A stretch of 64,000 bases of DNA. Origin: JAIQFL01 sp035295745. Its GTDB lineage: Bacteria > Acidobacteriota > Terriglobia > Bryobacterales > Bryobacteraceae. The notes under the pieces are model-generated. The model did no database searches, was not told where the DNA came from, and was given only the letters and a program-made list of their open reading frames with translations. Shown one piece after another: positions 1-9,741 of the stretch. Both the position numbers and the translations under genes were made by a program. The stretch covers positions 13,794 through 77,793 of the forward strand of contig DATGIL010000078.1 of NCBI GenBank assembly GCA_035295745.1. The letters are read 5' to 3'. Positions within the stretch are counted from its first letter, which is position 1, and every line of letters begins with the position of its first letter.

Positions 1-2
1 GG

Positions 3-653
3 CCCTGGTACCAGGTGGTCGGCGTGGTGAAAGATGCCGAACAGCGCGAGTGGGGCGCCTCGCCCGACAACGAGTTCTACTTCTCGCAACTGCAGAACCC
101 CGCGGACATCATGAAATCCACCACGCTGGTGCTGCGGACATCCGCCGATCCCCTCGCATTGGCCAGCGCGGTACAGGCGCAGATCTGGTCGCTGGATCGC
201 GATGTACCGATAGTTGACCTGGCGAGCCTGGAGCAGGTGGTGGCACGTGCGGTCTGGCAGCCGCGCTTCTCCACTACTCTCCTGGGCGGTTTCGCCGGAT
301 TGGCGCTGCTGTTGGCAGCGATCGGGATATACGGCGTCATGTCTTTTGACGTGGGCCGCCGCACGCAGGAGATCGGGATCCGCATGGCGCTCGGTGCGAA
401 GCCGGCGGACGTGATGCGCTCGGTGCTGGGTAGTGGCGGCAAACTGGCTGCGATTGGCACAGCGATCGGAGTCGCGGGTGCTCTGGCACTCACCCGTTAC
501 TTGAAGACACTGCTCTACGAAGTGAGCACCACAGATCCGGCGTCGCTAATCGGCGCGGCTGTCTTGCTGGGACTCGTTGCCTTCGCCGCGCTCTGGATAC
601 CGGCTCGCCGCGCCACGCGAGTGGATCCGGTAGAAGCGCTTCGCAGTGAATAG
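3..653 (+). CDS. ABC transporter permease, FtsX/MacB type, C-terminal fragment (gene begins before the window)
   Basis: The reading frame is open from the first bases of the window (Pro-Trp-Tyr-Gln precede the first possible GTG at 15), so only the C-terminus is present. The visible part has the end of a periplasmic MacB-like domain and then an FtsX-type four-helix module: a hydrophobic helix near residue 95, the cytoplasmic loop motif RTQEIGIRMALGA, and two later helices ending in PARRATRVDPVEALRSE. That ending is typical of the acidobacterial duplicated orphan permeases (ADOP), which have no adjacent ATPase gene; another member lies at 37.4-39.9 kb. The exported substrate cannot be told from sequence. 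Confidence 0.85.
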   Translation, partial: PWYQVVGVVKDAEQREWGASPDNEFYFSQLQNPADIMKSTTLVLRTSADPLALASAVQAQIWSLDRDVPIVDLASLEQVVARAVWQPRFSTTLLGGFAGLALLLAAIGIYGVMSFDVGRRTQEIGIRMALGAKPADVMRSVLGSGGKLAAIGTAIGVAGALALTRYLKTLLYEVSTTDPASLIGAAVLLGLVAFAALWIPARRATRVDPVEALRSE

Positions 654-992
654 GCTCCGAACCTGAGATCCTGGGAGACGGCTGCGAAGTAAAAGTCGCA
701 AGCGTTGGGGCGTGACTCGACCATCCTAAATGGAGACAGAAGCAGATCGCTGCAATGATCAGGCATCGCAAATGTGTCTCCGCCGCATTACAGCGTCCAC
801 TTAGTCGTTTGCGGGGAACAATTCGCAAGATTTCCCTTAACAAAATCATAGCGGCTGGCGTCAAACGATTATCAGTTTGTCCGCAACAGGTGTACCACCA
901 GGGGCACGGTAGTGAAACTATAAGTGCCTCGTTCGCCAGTGAATCTGTTGTTGGCCCCGCGCGTGTTATTTTCGGACGCACGAGGAGGGAAT
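654..992. other. Intergenic stretch without a supported gene
   Basis: About 340 bases between the permease end and the next gene. Open frames here are short and inconsistent with one another. A clear ribosome binding site (GAGGAGG, 982-988) lies at its right end and belongs to the next gene. I see no terminator or RNA gene. Confidence 0.5.
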
Positions 993-2627
993 ATGAAGCA
1001 GAATTCGGGAACCCGGTTAGCATTGCTCAGCCTGCTGACCACAATGCCTGTGCTTACGCAGGAGCCCAAATTCGAGATCGCGGATGTTCATGCCAGCACG
1101 ACCGCGCACTCATTTGCTCAGAATTTCGGCGGCGTTCTGCGCAATGGACGCTACGTAAACCGGGACGCTACCATGCTCAATCTCATCGAGGCCGCATACG
1201 GCGTAACGGAGGATACGATTTCGGGCGGCCCCGGCTGGCTGGATTCCGACCTCTTCGATGTGATCGCCAAAGTTCCTGAAGGCACAAAGCTGGCAACCGC
1301 TAACACCATGTTGCAGACCCTGCTGGCCGACCGCTTCAAACTGGTAGTCCGCCACGATTCGGGCGCGGTGCCTCGCTATGTGCTGAGTGTCGGCAAGAGT
1401 GGGTCGAAACTGAAGGTTGCGAGCGGGTCGGGAAATGCGGGATGCCAGCCGAAGGGAGGGGGCGGCCGAGGCGTTCCGGGTGACCCGGCGTCGCAACCGA
1501 ACATCCAGATGGCCTGTCACGACATGACGGCGCAAGACATCGCGGATAATCTCCGTCAAATGGCAGGCGGTTACTTAGATCATGAAGTGATCGACGCGAC
1601 GAAACTCGAAGGTTCGTGGGATTTCGATCTCGAGTGGACAGGGCGGGGCGCGCTTGCTGCCAAGGGCGCTGACGGCATTTCGATTTTTGACGCGGTCGAT
1701 AAACAATTGGGTTTGAAGCTGGAATTGAAAAATGTTCCGATGCCATGCCTGGTGATTCAGAGCGTGAATCGAAAGCCAACCGAGAATCCGGATGGCGTCG
1801 CGACGGCTTTGGCCGTTGCTGCCGCGCGGTTCGAAGCGGCGACCATCAAGCCTGCCAATCCCGACGGGCGCCCCATGGTCGGTTTGCTCTATACCGGCGC
1901 CAGCCAGATGAAAGCTGGGGGCAAGCTGCATGATTTGATTGCAATTGCTCTTCAAATTCCACCTAATATCGCAGGCGATATGCTGGTCGGAATTCCGAAG
2001 GCCGCGGATTCGCAGCACTGGGACATCACCGCCAAAGTACCCAGCACCGGCGAAGGTGCGCCCAACGTCGTGGGCGGGCGGCCTCTTCCGCCGCCGCTCA
2101 GTGTAGGGCTGGAGATGCTGAGGGGTCTGCTGGTGGATGAGTTTGAGCTGAAAACTCACACGGAAAATCGGGAAGTGACGGTGTATGCGCTGACTGTCGG
2201 CAGTAATAAGCCAAAACTGACCCAGGCCGATGAGTCCGAGCGGTCGGGATGCAAGCCGGATGGCAATGCTCCGAAGCCCGTCACGAACATGGGGCCGATG
2301 ATCGTCTGCAAGAACACCACCATGGCCGAACTGGCAGAGAATCTGCAGCAAATGGCGAGTGCGTATATCGATCACCCGATTGTCGACGCGACCGGTCTTC
2401 AGGGCGGGTGGAATTTCCTGATTGGCTGGACGCCTCGACGCATGTTGCAGGGGCCACCGGCTCCGAATCCAAATCCGCCAGCCGCAGGGATCGCGGAAGC
2501 GACGGATCCCAACGGTATCTCGGTTTTTGAGGCAGTCGAAAAAGAGCTGGGACTCAAGCTGGTGAAACAGAAGCGATCCATGCCGGTGATTGTTGTGGAT
2601 CACGTGGACGAGAAGCCGCTACAGTAA
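993..2627 (+). CDS. TIGR03435 family secreted protein with two tandem domains
   Basis: The start is placed at the ATG at 993 because GAGGAGG lies just upstream and a signal peptide follows directly (residues 1-22, ending near VLTQ). The frame is open further upstream, but that part looks non-coding. The protein contains two copies of the TIGR03435 domain. Copy 1 begins at FEIADVHAST (about residue 27), with the family phrases GGPGWL, LLADRFKLVVRHD and LGLKLELKNVPM. Copy 2 begins at FEAATIKPAN (about residue 279), ending LGLKLVKQKRSMPVIVVDHV. Most members have one domain, so this is an internal duplication or fusion. The family is abundant in Solibacter and its function is unknown; export to the cell surface or periplasm is inferred from the signal peptide. 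Confidence 0.85.
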   Translation: MKQNSGTRLALLSLLTTMPVLTQEPKFEIADVHASTTAHSFAQNFGGVLRNGRYVNRDATMLNLIEAAYGVTEDTISGGPGWLDSDLFDVIAKVPEGTKLATANTMLQTLLADRFKLVVRHDSGAVPRYVLSVGKSGSKLKVASGSGNAGCQPKGGGGRGVPGDPASQPNIQMACHDMTAQDIADNLRQMAGGYLDHEVIDATKLEGSWDFDLEWTGRGALAAKGADGISIFDAVDKQLGLKLELKNVPMPCLVIQSVNRKPTENPDGVATALAVAAARFEAATIKPANPDGRPMVGLLYTGASQMKAGGKLHDLIAIALQIPPNIAGDMLVGIPKAADSQHWDITAKVPSTGEGAPNVVGGRPLPPPLSVGLEMLRGLLVDEFELKTHTENREVTVYALTVGSNKPKLTQADESERSGCKPDGNAPKPVTNMGPMIVCKNTTMAELAENLQQMASAYIDHPIVDATGLQGGWNFLIGWTPRRMLQGPPAPNPNPPAAGIAEATDPNGISVFEAVEKELGLKLVKQKRSMPVIVVDHVDEKPLQ

Positions 2628-2756
2628 CGGAGTCAGCCTCCGCATTCAACTCCAGCGTTTAAGCGCCGCGAACCGATCAGCGAAAAGTCTTGACAAATGC
2701 GTCGAGACTGCAGAGATGTGAGTCTCTGCGCCTCGTTTCAACGCGCAATCGCCGAG

Positions 2757-5393
2757 CTATTTTCCCGTGGGCACACGCTGCGCCAAATATCCGACGAAAT
2801 TCTGGAAGAGAATCACATCATGCTCCGGCTTGCTGACGTTTGGCGAACTTACAGGCACGATTACCAGCGCGAGTTTGCCGTCGAGAGAGACGTCACCTGC
2901 GGTTCCGCCCAACTTCGCGAGCCAGACGCGCGGCTTCTCCGGAACGAACGCCGCGTTCTTATCGGAGTAGCCCACCGCCAACATCTGGTCTCCCGCCTGA
3001 TAGAACAGCTCGTGCGCCTTCGGCGACCAGATGGGGTGATGGCCGCCGCTGTTGGAGATCTTCCACAGACTCCCGTTGTCTGGAAACGCCCTCACATAAA
3101 TCTCGTCTGTTCCCGAAGAGTTCGATTGGTAGGCCATCCATTTTCCATCCGGAGAAATCGCCGGGCCTTCATCTTTGAACGTGCTTCTTAGGAACTGCTC
3201 GGGCGTGCCGGCCTTCATTTGACCGCCCACGATTTCCACCGGCACGGTCCAGAGCTGGCCTTCATTCGGGCTGCCCTCTTCGTAAGCCAGGCGCGTTCCC
3301 ACGATGGATGCCGGCACCTGGGTCGCCTGCTTTCCCAGCAATGCCTGAGGCTCGATTCCGGAGCCCACGTGAGTCCAGTAAAGCCCCGTCAACGAGCCGA
3401 GCACGACGAATTGGCTGTCGGGACTCCAGGTCGGATGGAAGTACATTTTTCCGTCGGAAGCCACGCGCGTCCAGGTGTCCCGGTCGAAATCGTAAACTTG
3501 GACGGTATCTCTTCCTCCCTCGCGAACCACTGCCAGCAGCCGCTTTCCGTCGGGCGACAGGCTCACGCTTTCGTAAACACCCGCCTTGGAAACTGCGTTC
3601 TTCCGGCCGCCGGACGAATCGAGATATTGAATCATAGTGATGCTTTGATCGGGATCGCCAGTAGACTTGCGATAGACCAGAGTCCCGTTGTGCGACACAT
3701 CAAATTGCGACTCGCGAGTTGCGGTGTATGCGACATCGTCCAGGACGGAAACGGGGGCGGTGCGCGCATTCAGATTGTCGAGGTCGAATCGTACCGCAAA
3801 AAGCTTGCTCTTCACGGTGTAGAGGACATATCCGGAATGAAGCGAAGCGGGAGCAAAACGGGCGGAGGTCCCTCCCTGCGCGATTAAGCTCTTTCGTCCA
3901 TCGGCCAGCGAGAGCACTTCGATTCGGGTCCGCTCGGAATCATTGCGGGCTTCCGGATAAAGCGTATAGAGGATGGCCTTTCCTCCCGGAAGAACTTGGG
4001 GACGCGTAAAAGTGAACTCGTTTGCGCCGAGCGGCGTCCCGCTCACAAGTGCGCCTCCGCCCGACGGGGTCTTCACGAGACCCTTCAGCAGCACACTGGT
4101 GTGAATGAATCCGTCTTCGCTCCAGTCGGAGCCGGCTGAAGCGCCGGGCGCACCTAGCGCAATGGCGGCGCCTCCCTCCACCGGCACCTTGTAGATGCGA
4201 TCGCCGAGGTGAAAGCCGGCCCATTCGCCGTCTGGAGAGAAGAAGGGCGAATTGGCGCCCTGCGAACCGGAGAGTTCGGTGACACCCGGCTGATCCAATC
4301 GGCGGACCCAAAGGCGCGGCTGGCCGCCGCCCACGCCCGCGAGATACAGAATGCGCCGTCCATCGGGAGAGATCACGATGTTGCTGCTGCCGACGGTAGT
4401 GGCGAGAGCGACGTCGGCACCAAGATCGACATCCACTCGCAGTTGCGGCAATTCGGGAGGCGGGGGCCCATGCCACCACGCGAAAACGGCGGCAACGACG
4501 ATCAGCAACAGGCCGCCTGCCGTGATCCAGAGCAAACGTGAAGGAGCACGTGCCCCGGACGGTGCCCGATCGTCGTCTACCAGCGACAAGGCATCGCCGA
4601 TGTCGCGGAGACGCTTGTGTGGGTCTTTCTCGAGGCACCGCCGCAGAAGCCTGCTCACGTCCTGCGGCACAGCCGACAGATCTGGTTCGGCTACCAAGAC
4701 GGCCGCAAGCACATCAGAGATCGTCTTGCCTGGAAATGCCTTTTTTCCGGTGAGCACTTCGTAGAGGACGACACCGAATGCCCAGATGTCTGCGCGTTTG
4801 TCGACGGGTTCGCCGCGCGCCTGCTCGGGCGACATATAAGAGGCGGTTCCCAGAATGACGCCGTCGCGAGTCGTCGTCATAGTCGTAGTGATCGAATTAT
4901 TATTGAGTTCAGCTACGGGCGTTTTGGCGGGAGTCTGAGCGGCTAGGCCGAAGTCGAGCACCTTGACGACCCCTCCCGGGGCAATCATGATGTTGGCGGG
5001 TTTCAGGTCGCGATGGACCACCCCTTTTTCATGCGCGGCTTCGAGCGCCGCTGCAATCTGCTGTGCGTATTGCAAGGCGGTATCGAGAGGGATTGGGCCT
5101 TTCAGAATGCTGCCCGGGACCAATTCCATGACGATGCCGCGGGCCTCGCCCGACTCTACGATGCCGTAGATTTGGGCAATATTGGGATGGTTCAACGATG
5201 CGAGAACTTTGGCCTCGCGCTCAAAGCGGGCGAGGCGATCCGCGTCGTCCGATACCTCGGCGGGCAGAATCTTGATGGCAACTTCACGTCCCAGTTTGGT
5301 GTCGCGCGCGCGATAGACTTCGCCCATGCCGCCCGCACCGAGAGGCGCCAGCATTTCGTAGTGCCCGAGCAAGGTTCCCGGAGCGATCGTCAT
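2757..5393 (-). CDS. Transmembrane Ser/Thr protein kinase with C-terminal TolB/PD40-like propeller
   Basis: An 878-residue protein starting at MTIAPGTLLG; the frame extends upstream, but the ATG at 5393 gives the usual kinase N-terminus. The kinase domain shows the glycine loop GAGGMGEVY (19-27), Lys41, HRDLKPAN (127-134), DFG (147-149) and SYMSPEQARG. One transmembrane helix (about 285-305) follows. The C-terminal roughly 570 residues contain repeated ISPDGR, FSPDGE and WSPDSQF blades typical of PD40/TolB propellers, presumably periplasmic and ligand sensing. All catalytic residues are present, so it should be active. It lies 49 bases downstream of a second kinase of the same architecture, and the two are probably co-transcribed. 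The substrate is unknown. Confidence 0.9.
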   Translation of the reverse strand: MTIAPGTLLGHYEMLAPLGAGGMGEVYRARDTKLGREVAIKILPAEVSDDADRLARFEREAKVLASLNHPNIAQIYGIVESGEARGIVMELVPGSILKGPIPLDTALQYAQQIAAALEAAHEKGVVHRDLKPANIMIAPGGVVKVLDFGLAAQTPAKTPVAELNNNSITTTMTTTRDGVILGTASYMSPEQARGEPVDKRADIWAFGVVLYEVLTGKKAFPGKTISDVLAAVLVAEPDLSAVPQDVSRLLRRCLEKDPHKRLRDIGDALSLVDDDRAPSGARAPSRLLWITAGGLLLIVVAAVFAWWHGPPPPELPQLRVDVDLGADVALATTVGSSNIVISPDGRRILYLAGVGGGQPRLWVRRLDQPGVTELSGSQGANSPFFSPDGEWAGFHLGDRIYKVPVEGGAAIALGAPGASAGSDWSEDGFIHTSVLLKGLVKTPSGGGALVSGTPLGANEFTFTRPQVLPGGKAILYTLYPEARNDSERTRIEVLSLADGRKSLIAQGGTSARFAPASLHSGYVLYTVKSKLFAVRFDLDNLNARTAPVSVLDDVAYTATRESQFDVSHNGTLVYRKSTGDPDQSITMIQYLDSSGGRKNAVSKAGVYESVSLSPDGKRLLAVVREGGRDTVQVYDFDRDTWTRVASDGKMYFHPTWSPDSQFVVLGSLTGLYWTHVGSGIEPQALLGKQATQVPASIVGTRLAYEEGSPNEGQLWTVPVEIVGGQMKAGTPEQFLRSTFKDEGPAISPDGKWMAYQSNSSGTDEIYVRAFPDNGSLWKISNSGGHHPIWSPKAHELFYQAGDQMLAVGYSDKNAAFVPEKPRVWLAKLGGTAGDVSLDGKLALVIVPVSSPNVSKPEHDVILFQNFVGYLAQRVPTGK

Positions 5394-5442
5394 GGCGGGC
5401 TCTGTCAATTCTAGCAGGGGGGCCGCGGGGTCCTCGTCCAGT

Positions 5443-7998
5443 TCACTGGATATTCTCAACCAGTATCAAATCGCCACGATCGAGCGCGGTGCGTCTCAGC
5501 AGTACCCACTGGCCATCGGGCGAAACCGCCAGGGCCGGACGCCGCAACGAGCGCTCGCTTTCGAGAGGAGCCAGTCGTTGCAGTAGAGTCGACTTCCGAT
5601 CGCGAAATCGGAAATACCGGATGTCCAGCCCGTCGACAGTTACGATTCCCTCGCGCCATGGTCCCCAGAAAGCATCAAACTGCGGAATCATCCGCTCGAC
5701 GGTTCCACCGCCCGATTCCAGGGTGCGTACGATCCCAGTCTGGTCCCGATAGTAGAGCCAAGGCTCGCCCGCCAGGTGTTGCGGGTCGGCACCGCCGTTG
5801 TTGCTAATAGGAAGCGGTGTGCCGCCATCGGCGGGAATCTTCCATATCTCGCTCCGGCCGCTACGATCGGAGCGGCAGAAGATCCACCGTCCATCCGACG
5901 ACCAGGCGGGTAGGGCATAGTTTGCGTCATCGGGCGTCAACCGCGTCGCCGTGCCGCCATTCCCGCTGACGACAAAGATGTCGGCCTTACCGAACTTCCG
6001 GCTGTCGAAGGCGATCCTCGTGCCATCCGGCGACCATCGCGGTGAGCCCACTGCGGGACCACCAAAATTGGTGACTTGCACGGCGTTTTGCCCCGCGGAG
6101 TCCACCGACCAGATTTCCTGGCTCCCAGTACGCCGCGATTCGAAAGCGATCTTCTTCCCATCCGCCGAATAGTCGGGTGTAACATCATCCCGCGTGGAAG
6201 CCAGAAAGCGCGCCGGTTCGGGCCGCGGCTTCGATTCCGGCCACGCCGGGCCGGCCACTCGCCAGATATCCGTGTCGTTCTCGGCGATTGCCAGCGCCAT
6301 GTTTCGTGCCGCTGGCGAGATCGATAAACTTCCACCGAAATCGCCGGATGCGGAGACTCCCATCATCTGCTCCGATTGTCCACCAGGGAAACGCACGCGA
6401 AAGAGATGGACTGTGCCTCTGCGGAGCGCGGAAACAATCAGCGAGCGCCCATCGGGCGCCCAAGCCAAGCCGCCGACTCCTTGCAACACGGCAGTTAGCA
6501 GCTTCAGTCCTGGCTCTGGCTGCTGCTTGCCATCGAGCCGCAGGTAGAATATCCGGGACGGCGCCTCGGCAATTGGGGAAATCGTGCGAACGAACGCCAG
6601 GTACCCGCCATCGGGCGATAGTGCGGGGTAGAGGTCGCTTTTGCCGCTTTCGGCTTCGGTCAGATGTTGCAGCTGTCCGTTGTCGACGGATACCGCGCCG
6701 AGTCCGCCCGCCCCAAACACCAGCCGGTTTGCGATGGGTAGCCAGCACAGGCCTCCTTCAAACGAGGCGCCCAGCGGTGGGCCGACCTGGCGCTCGGGTC
6801 CTCCAAGCGCCGGTACAATCATCACCCGGGTACCGTCGTCGCCGCGGCGGAGAAACGCGATGCGGTGCCCATCGGGTGACCATGCCGGGGAACCATCTGG
6901 TCCCTGGCTCAGCACCAACGGTTCACTGGCATCCAATTGCTTGACCGACAATTTCGGACTTCCATAATCCGGGCCGGTCCAAGTGAACGCGACGAGCTTT
7001 CCATCAGGCGATAGCGCCGGACTCTGCTCGATCCCGGCGAGCGTAGTGAGAGGCACGGCATCGAGGCTTTCCGAGTGCTCCACCGCGGTCCATCGCGCGA
7101 TACCGAATCCGGCGACGAGGGCCACCGGAATCAGCGCGAGCCACCACCGGCTCACACGACTTGGAGCGGGCCGACGAGTTGCCGGAGCGACCAGGTGAGG
7201 ATCCCGGAGATCCTGGAGTTCTCGTCCCAGGTCGCGCGCGTTCTGCCAGCGGCGCTCGGGGTCTTTTTCCAAACAGCGGTCAAGGATCCGCTGCAAGCTT
7301 GCCGGTGCTTTTGGCTGGACCGCGCTGAGGGGCTGAGGCTGGTCTTTCAGAATGGCGGCGATCAGCGTGGCTCCGCTGGTGCTCTCAAATGCGCGCTTAC
7401 CCGCGAGCATTTCGTAAAGCACGAGTCCGAAGGAAAAGATGTCGCTCCGGGAGTCTACGGCTTGTGCCTGCAGTTGCTCCGGAGACATGTACTGCAGGGT
7501 TCCGACGATTTGCCCCTGCGAGGTCAGAGCCTCAGTGAGCGTGGTATCCGTCTGATTGATGCCGACACCGGCCTGCTTGGCAAGGCCGAAATCGAGCAGT
7601 TTGATTCCCTGTTTGGTGACCAGGATGTTCCCCGGTTTCAAGTCCCGATGAGTGATGCCTTTGCGATGGGCGGCATCCAAAGCGTCGCAAATTTGCGAGC
7701 CGTAATTCAATGCCAGATCGAGAGGTAGCGGGCCCTGGAGCGGCGTACCTTCGATGTACTCCATGACCAGGTAGTTCGGTCCGACGTCGTAGAGCGTGCA
7801 GATGTTCGAATGGTTCAATGCCGCGACCGCGCGAGCTTCGCGCTCGAAGCGTTCGGAGAATTGTTGGCTCGCGACTTTGACGGCTACAATGCGGTCGAGT
7901 CGAGTGTCACGAGCTTTATAGACTTCCCCCATGCCGCCCGCACCGAGCGGAGCAAGGATCTCGAAGGGGCCCAGACGGGTTCCGGGTGTGAGAGGCAT
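5443..7998 (-). CDS. Transmembrane Ser/Thr protein kinase with C-terminal TolB/PD40-like propeller
   Basis: An 851-residue protein starting at MPLTPGTRLG (ATG at 7998, chosen because the kinase N-lobe begins immediately). The kinase motifs are GAGGMGEVY (19-27), Lys41, HRDLKPGN (117-124), LLDFGLA and QYMSPEQL. A single transmembrane segment (WWLALIPVALVAGFGIA) near residue 300 separates it from a propeller of ALSPDGKLVAF, AWSPDGHRIAF and RWSPDGTRIAF blades. The architecture matches the downstream gene, but the two are diverged enough to be old paralogues. Phosphorylation target and signal are not deducible. Confidence 0.9.
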   Translation of the reverse strand: MPLTPGTRLGPFEILAPLGAGGMGEVYKARDTRLDRIVAVKVASQQFSERFEREARAVAALNHSNICTLYDVGPNYLVMEYIEGTPLQGPLPLDLALNYGSQICDALDAAHRKGITHRDLKPGNILVTKQGIKLLDFGLAKQAGVGINQTDTTLTEALTSQGQIVGTLQYMSPEQLQAQAVDSRSDIFSFGLVLYEMLAGKRAFESTSGATLIAAILKDQPQPLSAVQPKAPASLQRILDRCLEKDPERRWQNARDLGRELQDLRDPHLVAPATRRPAPSRVSRWWLALIPVALVAGFGIARWTAVEHSESLDAVPLTTLAGIEQSPALSPDGKLVAFTWTGPDYGSPKLSVKQLDASEPLVLSQGPDGSPAWSPDGHRIAFLRRGDDGTRVMIVPALGGPERQVGPPLGASFEGGLCWLPIANRLVFGAGGLGAVSVDNGQLQHLTEAESGKSDLYPALSPDGGYLAFVRTISPIAEAPSRIFYLRLDGKQQPEPGLKLLTAVLQGVGGLAWAPDGRSLIVSALRRGTVHLFRVRFPGGQSEQMMGVSASGDFGGSLSISPAARNMALAIAENDTDIWRVAGPAWPESKPRPEPARFLASTRDDVTPDYSADGKKIAFESRRTGSQEIWSVDSAGQNAVQVTNFGGPAVGSPRWSPDGTRIAFDSRKFGKADIFVVSGNGGTATRLTPDDANYALPAWSSDGRWIFCRSDRSGRSEIWKIPADGGTPLPISNNGGADPQHLAGEPWLYYRDQTGIVRTLESGGGTVERMIPQFDAFWGPWREGIVTVDGLDIRYFRFRDRKSTLLQRLAPLESERSLRRPALAVSPDGQWVLLRRTALDRGDLILVENIQ

Positions 7999-8042
7999 GG
8001 CGGATTCCGCAATTGTATCGTGCCGCGTCTCCCACCTACCGC

Positions 8043-8447
8043 TCAGAACGCGGCGACTGTCAGGCGATGAATCAATTCCCTTACGATCCGCAGTTGCGTG
8101 GCCGCGAGGTCCGGGTGGAGTGGTTCTCCGAGGACGTCCCATTCTTCACCTTCGATCCGCTGCGCGCCGATCACTCCCAGCAGCATCAAGCGGGGAAGGT
8201 GGACCTTATCGTAGATGGTCTTCAGATAGCCGGCGTTGATCATGCCGGCGTCCAGCTTTGCCAGGTCGCGATCGATGCACTGGCATAAGGTGCGGGCTGT
8301 GGACCGGATTTGCGCGGGATCCTTGCGGCTCACTCGGACTCGATTCTCGCATGGGTCTGGCAAGTGGCGCAAATCCGCGCATCGAACCGTCGAACCAAGA
8401 CTCTGCCGACGTTTACGACGGGGTCTGGCCAGCGGTGGATCCTTCAT
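8043..8447 (-). CDS. Hypothetical protein upstream of the kinase pair
   Basis: A 134-residue frame ending 45 bases before the kinase start, in the same direction. The N-terminal third is basic and has two cysteines (CADLRHLPDPC). The rest looks helical (LDAGMINAGYLKTIYDKV, LAATQLRIVRELIHRL). I do not recognise a family. The C-terminal part has the composition of a real protein; the first 30 or so residues may be non-coding and the true start may lie inside. Whether this is a gene at all is only moderately supported. Confidence 0.4.
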   Translation of the reverse strand: MKDPPLARPRRKRRQSLGSTVRCADLRHLPDPCENRVRVSRKDPAQIRSTARTLCQCIDRDLAKLDAGMINAGYLKTIYDKVHLPRLMLLGVIGAQRIEGEEWDVLGEPLHPDLAATQLRIVRELIHRLTVAAF

Positions 8448-8772
8448 TGATAAGAAAGAGATAGCTTGCGCAGTGCCGTTTGATTAGCCAGCACGCTTAC
8501 CGTACAAGGCGTCGCCCAGCGCTTGGTATTGTTGCTCACGCTCGGCGATGTCCGTGGACTCTATAGACTGGTGTGGACGACATCTGGGCGAGTGCGCGGA
8601 GCTTAGATTATGGTGAGCATGAACGTCATCATGGCGTCACCTTGGTCTGGCGATTCCGACGTTCCAGCAGCGGCTGCCCACAGACCGGCAGCAAGGCGGC
8701 CGATTCGCCGGGGTTCTAAACGGTACGGCGGATCCCGCGGCGGCGCCCCCGACACTGCAAAGGTTTGGTGGT
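8448..8772. other. Intergenic stretch, possible short gene remnant
   Basis: No complete gene. On the minus strand around 8484-8560 there is a short coding-like tail (STDIAEREQQYQALGDALYG, then stop at 8484-8486) that has no start of its own. It could be the end of a decayed gene. Nothing else is recognisable. Confidence 0.3.
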
Positions 8773-9567
8773 TCAGAAGCTTCTTCCCCATGGCCCAAGG
8801 GCAACCGGCCCGCCGTTCCACGTACGTAGTTGCGCCGTGTACCAACTCATTCCGAGTTCCCCTTTCCTCTGCACCACGCAGATGCTGTCTCCCTTGTCTA
8901 CAGCATTGAAGAGTCCCCTCGACGGTGCAACCATCGCGGCTCCCCGTCGAATCATTAAGGAGGCCGGGCTGAGGCCTTGCGCGGGACTCCATGCTTCTAC
9001 CAGCAGTCCCTGTGCGCGGAACCCGTAAACCTTCTGCAACACCAGTGGCCGGTAGACCGTGATGGGCGACCTGTCCAGCACACAGTTCGCCTGGAAAATG
9101 GCGTGATAACTGTACACCACGACAAAGCAGTACACGAAAACGGCAATGGGCCGCCCGTCTTTTGCGAGAATTTCCGGACAGTGGATCGCGATTGCCGCAA
9201 AGAGGATAAGCCCAAGGATGCATGCGGCAGCCACGCTCGTCGTCCGGTCGACGAGCGACGCGTAGCCAATGTAGCCCATCGTCAGGATGAAACAGACGAC
9301 CGATGAACACATCCAGGAAATGAACACTCCAACCGGCCCCCTGAGCGCCAGCCACAGGTAAAGAATCCACGGCAGGCCGAGCTGCGTCGCCATGACCAGG
9401 TAATAGCTTTGCTTCAACAAAATCTGGATGGCAATTAATGCCGCGGCTCCGCCGAGTAGTATGGCAATTACCTCCAAATTGCTTCTGAACTGCCGTCTGG
9501 CGAACGATCGTCCCAGTGCCCGCGCCAGGGCACTCTCGGCGTCTTCGTTTTCCCGCTTCCGCTCCAT
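8773..9567 (-). CDS. Hypothetical multi-pass membrane protein
   Basis: The start at 9567 (MERKREN) is preceded by GAGGA at normal spacing; the frame continues 16 codons further up. The 264-residue protein has a charged N-terminus, then about five hydrophobic segments (AILLGGAAALIAIQILL, LGLPWILYLWLAL, WMCSSVVCFILTMGYI, AACILGLILFAAIAI, FVYCFVVVYSYHAIF). A C-terminal soluble domain of about 95 residues follows, with VYGFRAQGLLVEAWSP and DKGDSICVVQRKG. I do not recognise the family. It may be co-transcribed with the regulator upstream at 11526-9742. Confidence 0.65.
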   Translation of the reverse strand: MERKRENEDAESALARALGRSFARRQFRSNLEVIAILLGGAAALIAIQILLKQSYYLVMATQLGLPWILYLWLALRGPVGVFISWMCSSVVCFILTMGYIGYASLVDRTTSVAAACILGLILFAAIAIHCPEILAKDGRPIAVFVYCFVVVYSYHAIFQANCVLDRSPITVYRPLVLQKVYGFRAQGLLVEAWSPAQGLSPASLMIRRGAAMVAPSRGLFNAVDKGDSICVVQRKGELGMSWYTAQLRTWNGGPVALGPWGRSF

Positions 9568-9741
9568 CGAACTATCCTCGCAGAACGGCTGATTCAGCCA
9601 GCGGCTCGCTAGCACCTGGAGCCGAAACCAAAATCGGGTTGCACCGTGGATGTCGCATCAAACGCCATTGTGACACTCGCAGCCAACGTGACCTGCAGAG
9701 CTGACTGCCCCTCATTTCCTGATGACTTGGTGCTCCCGGGC

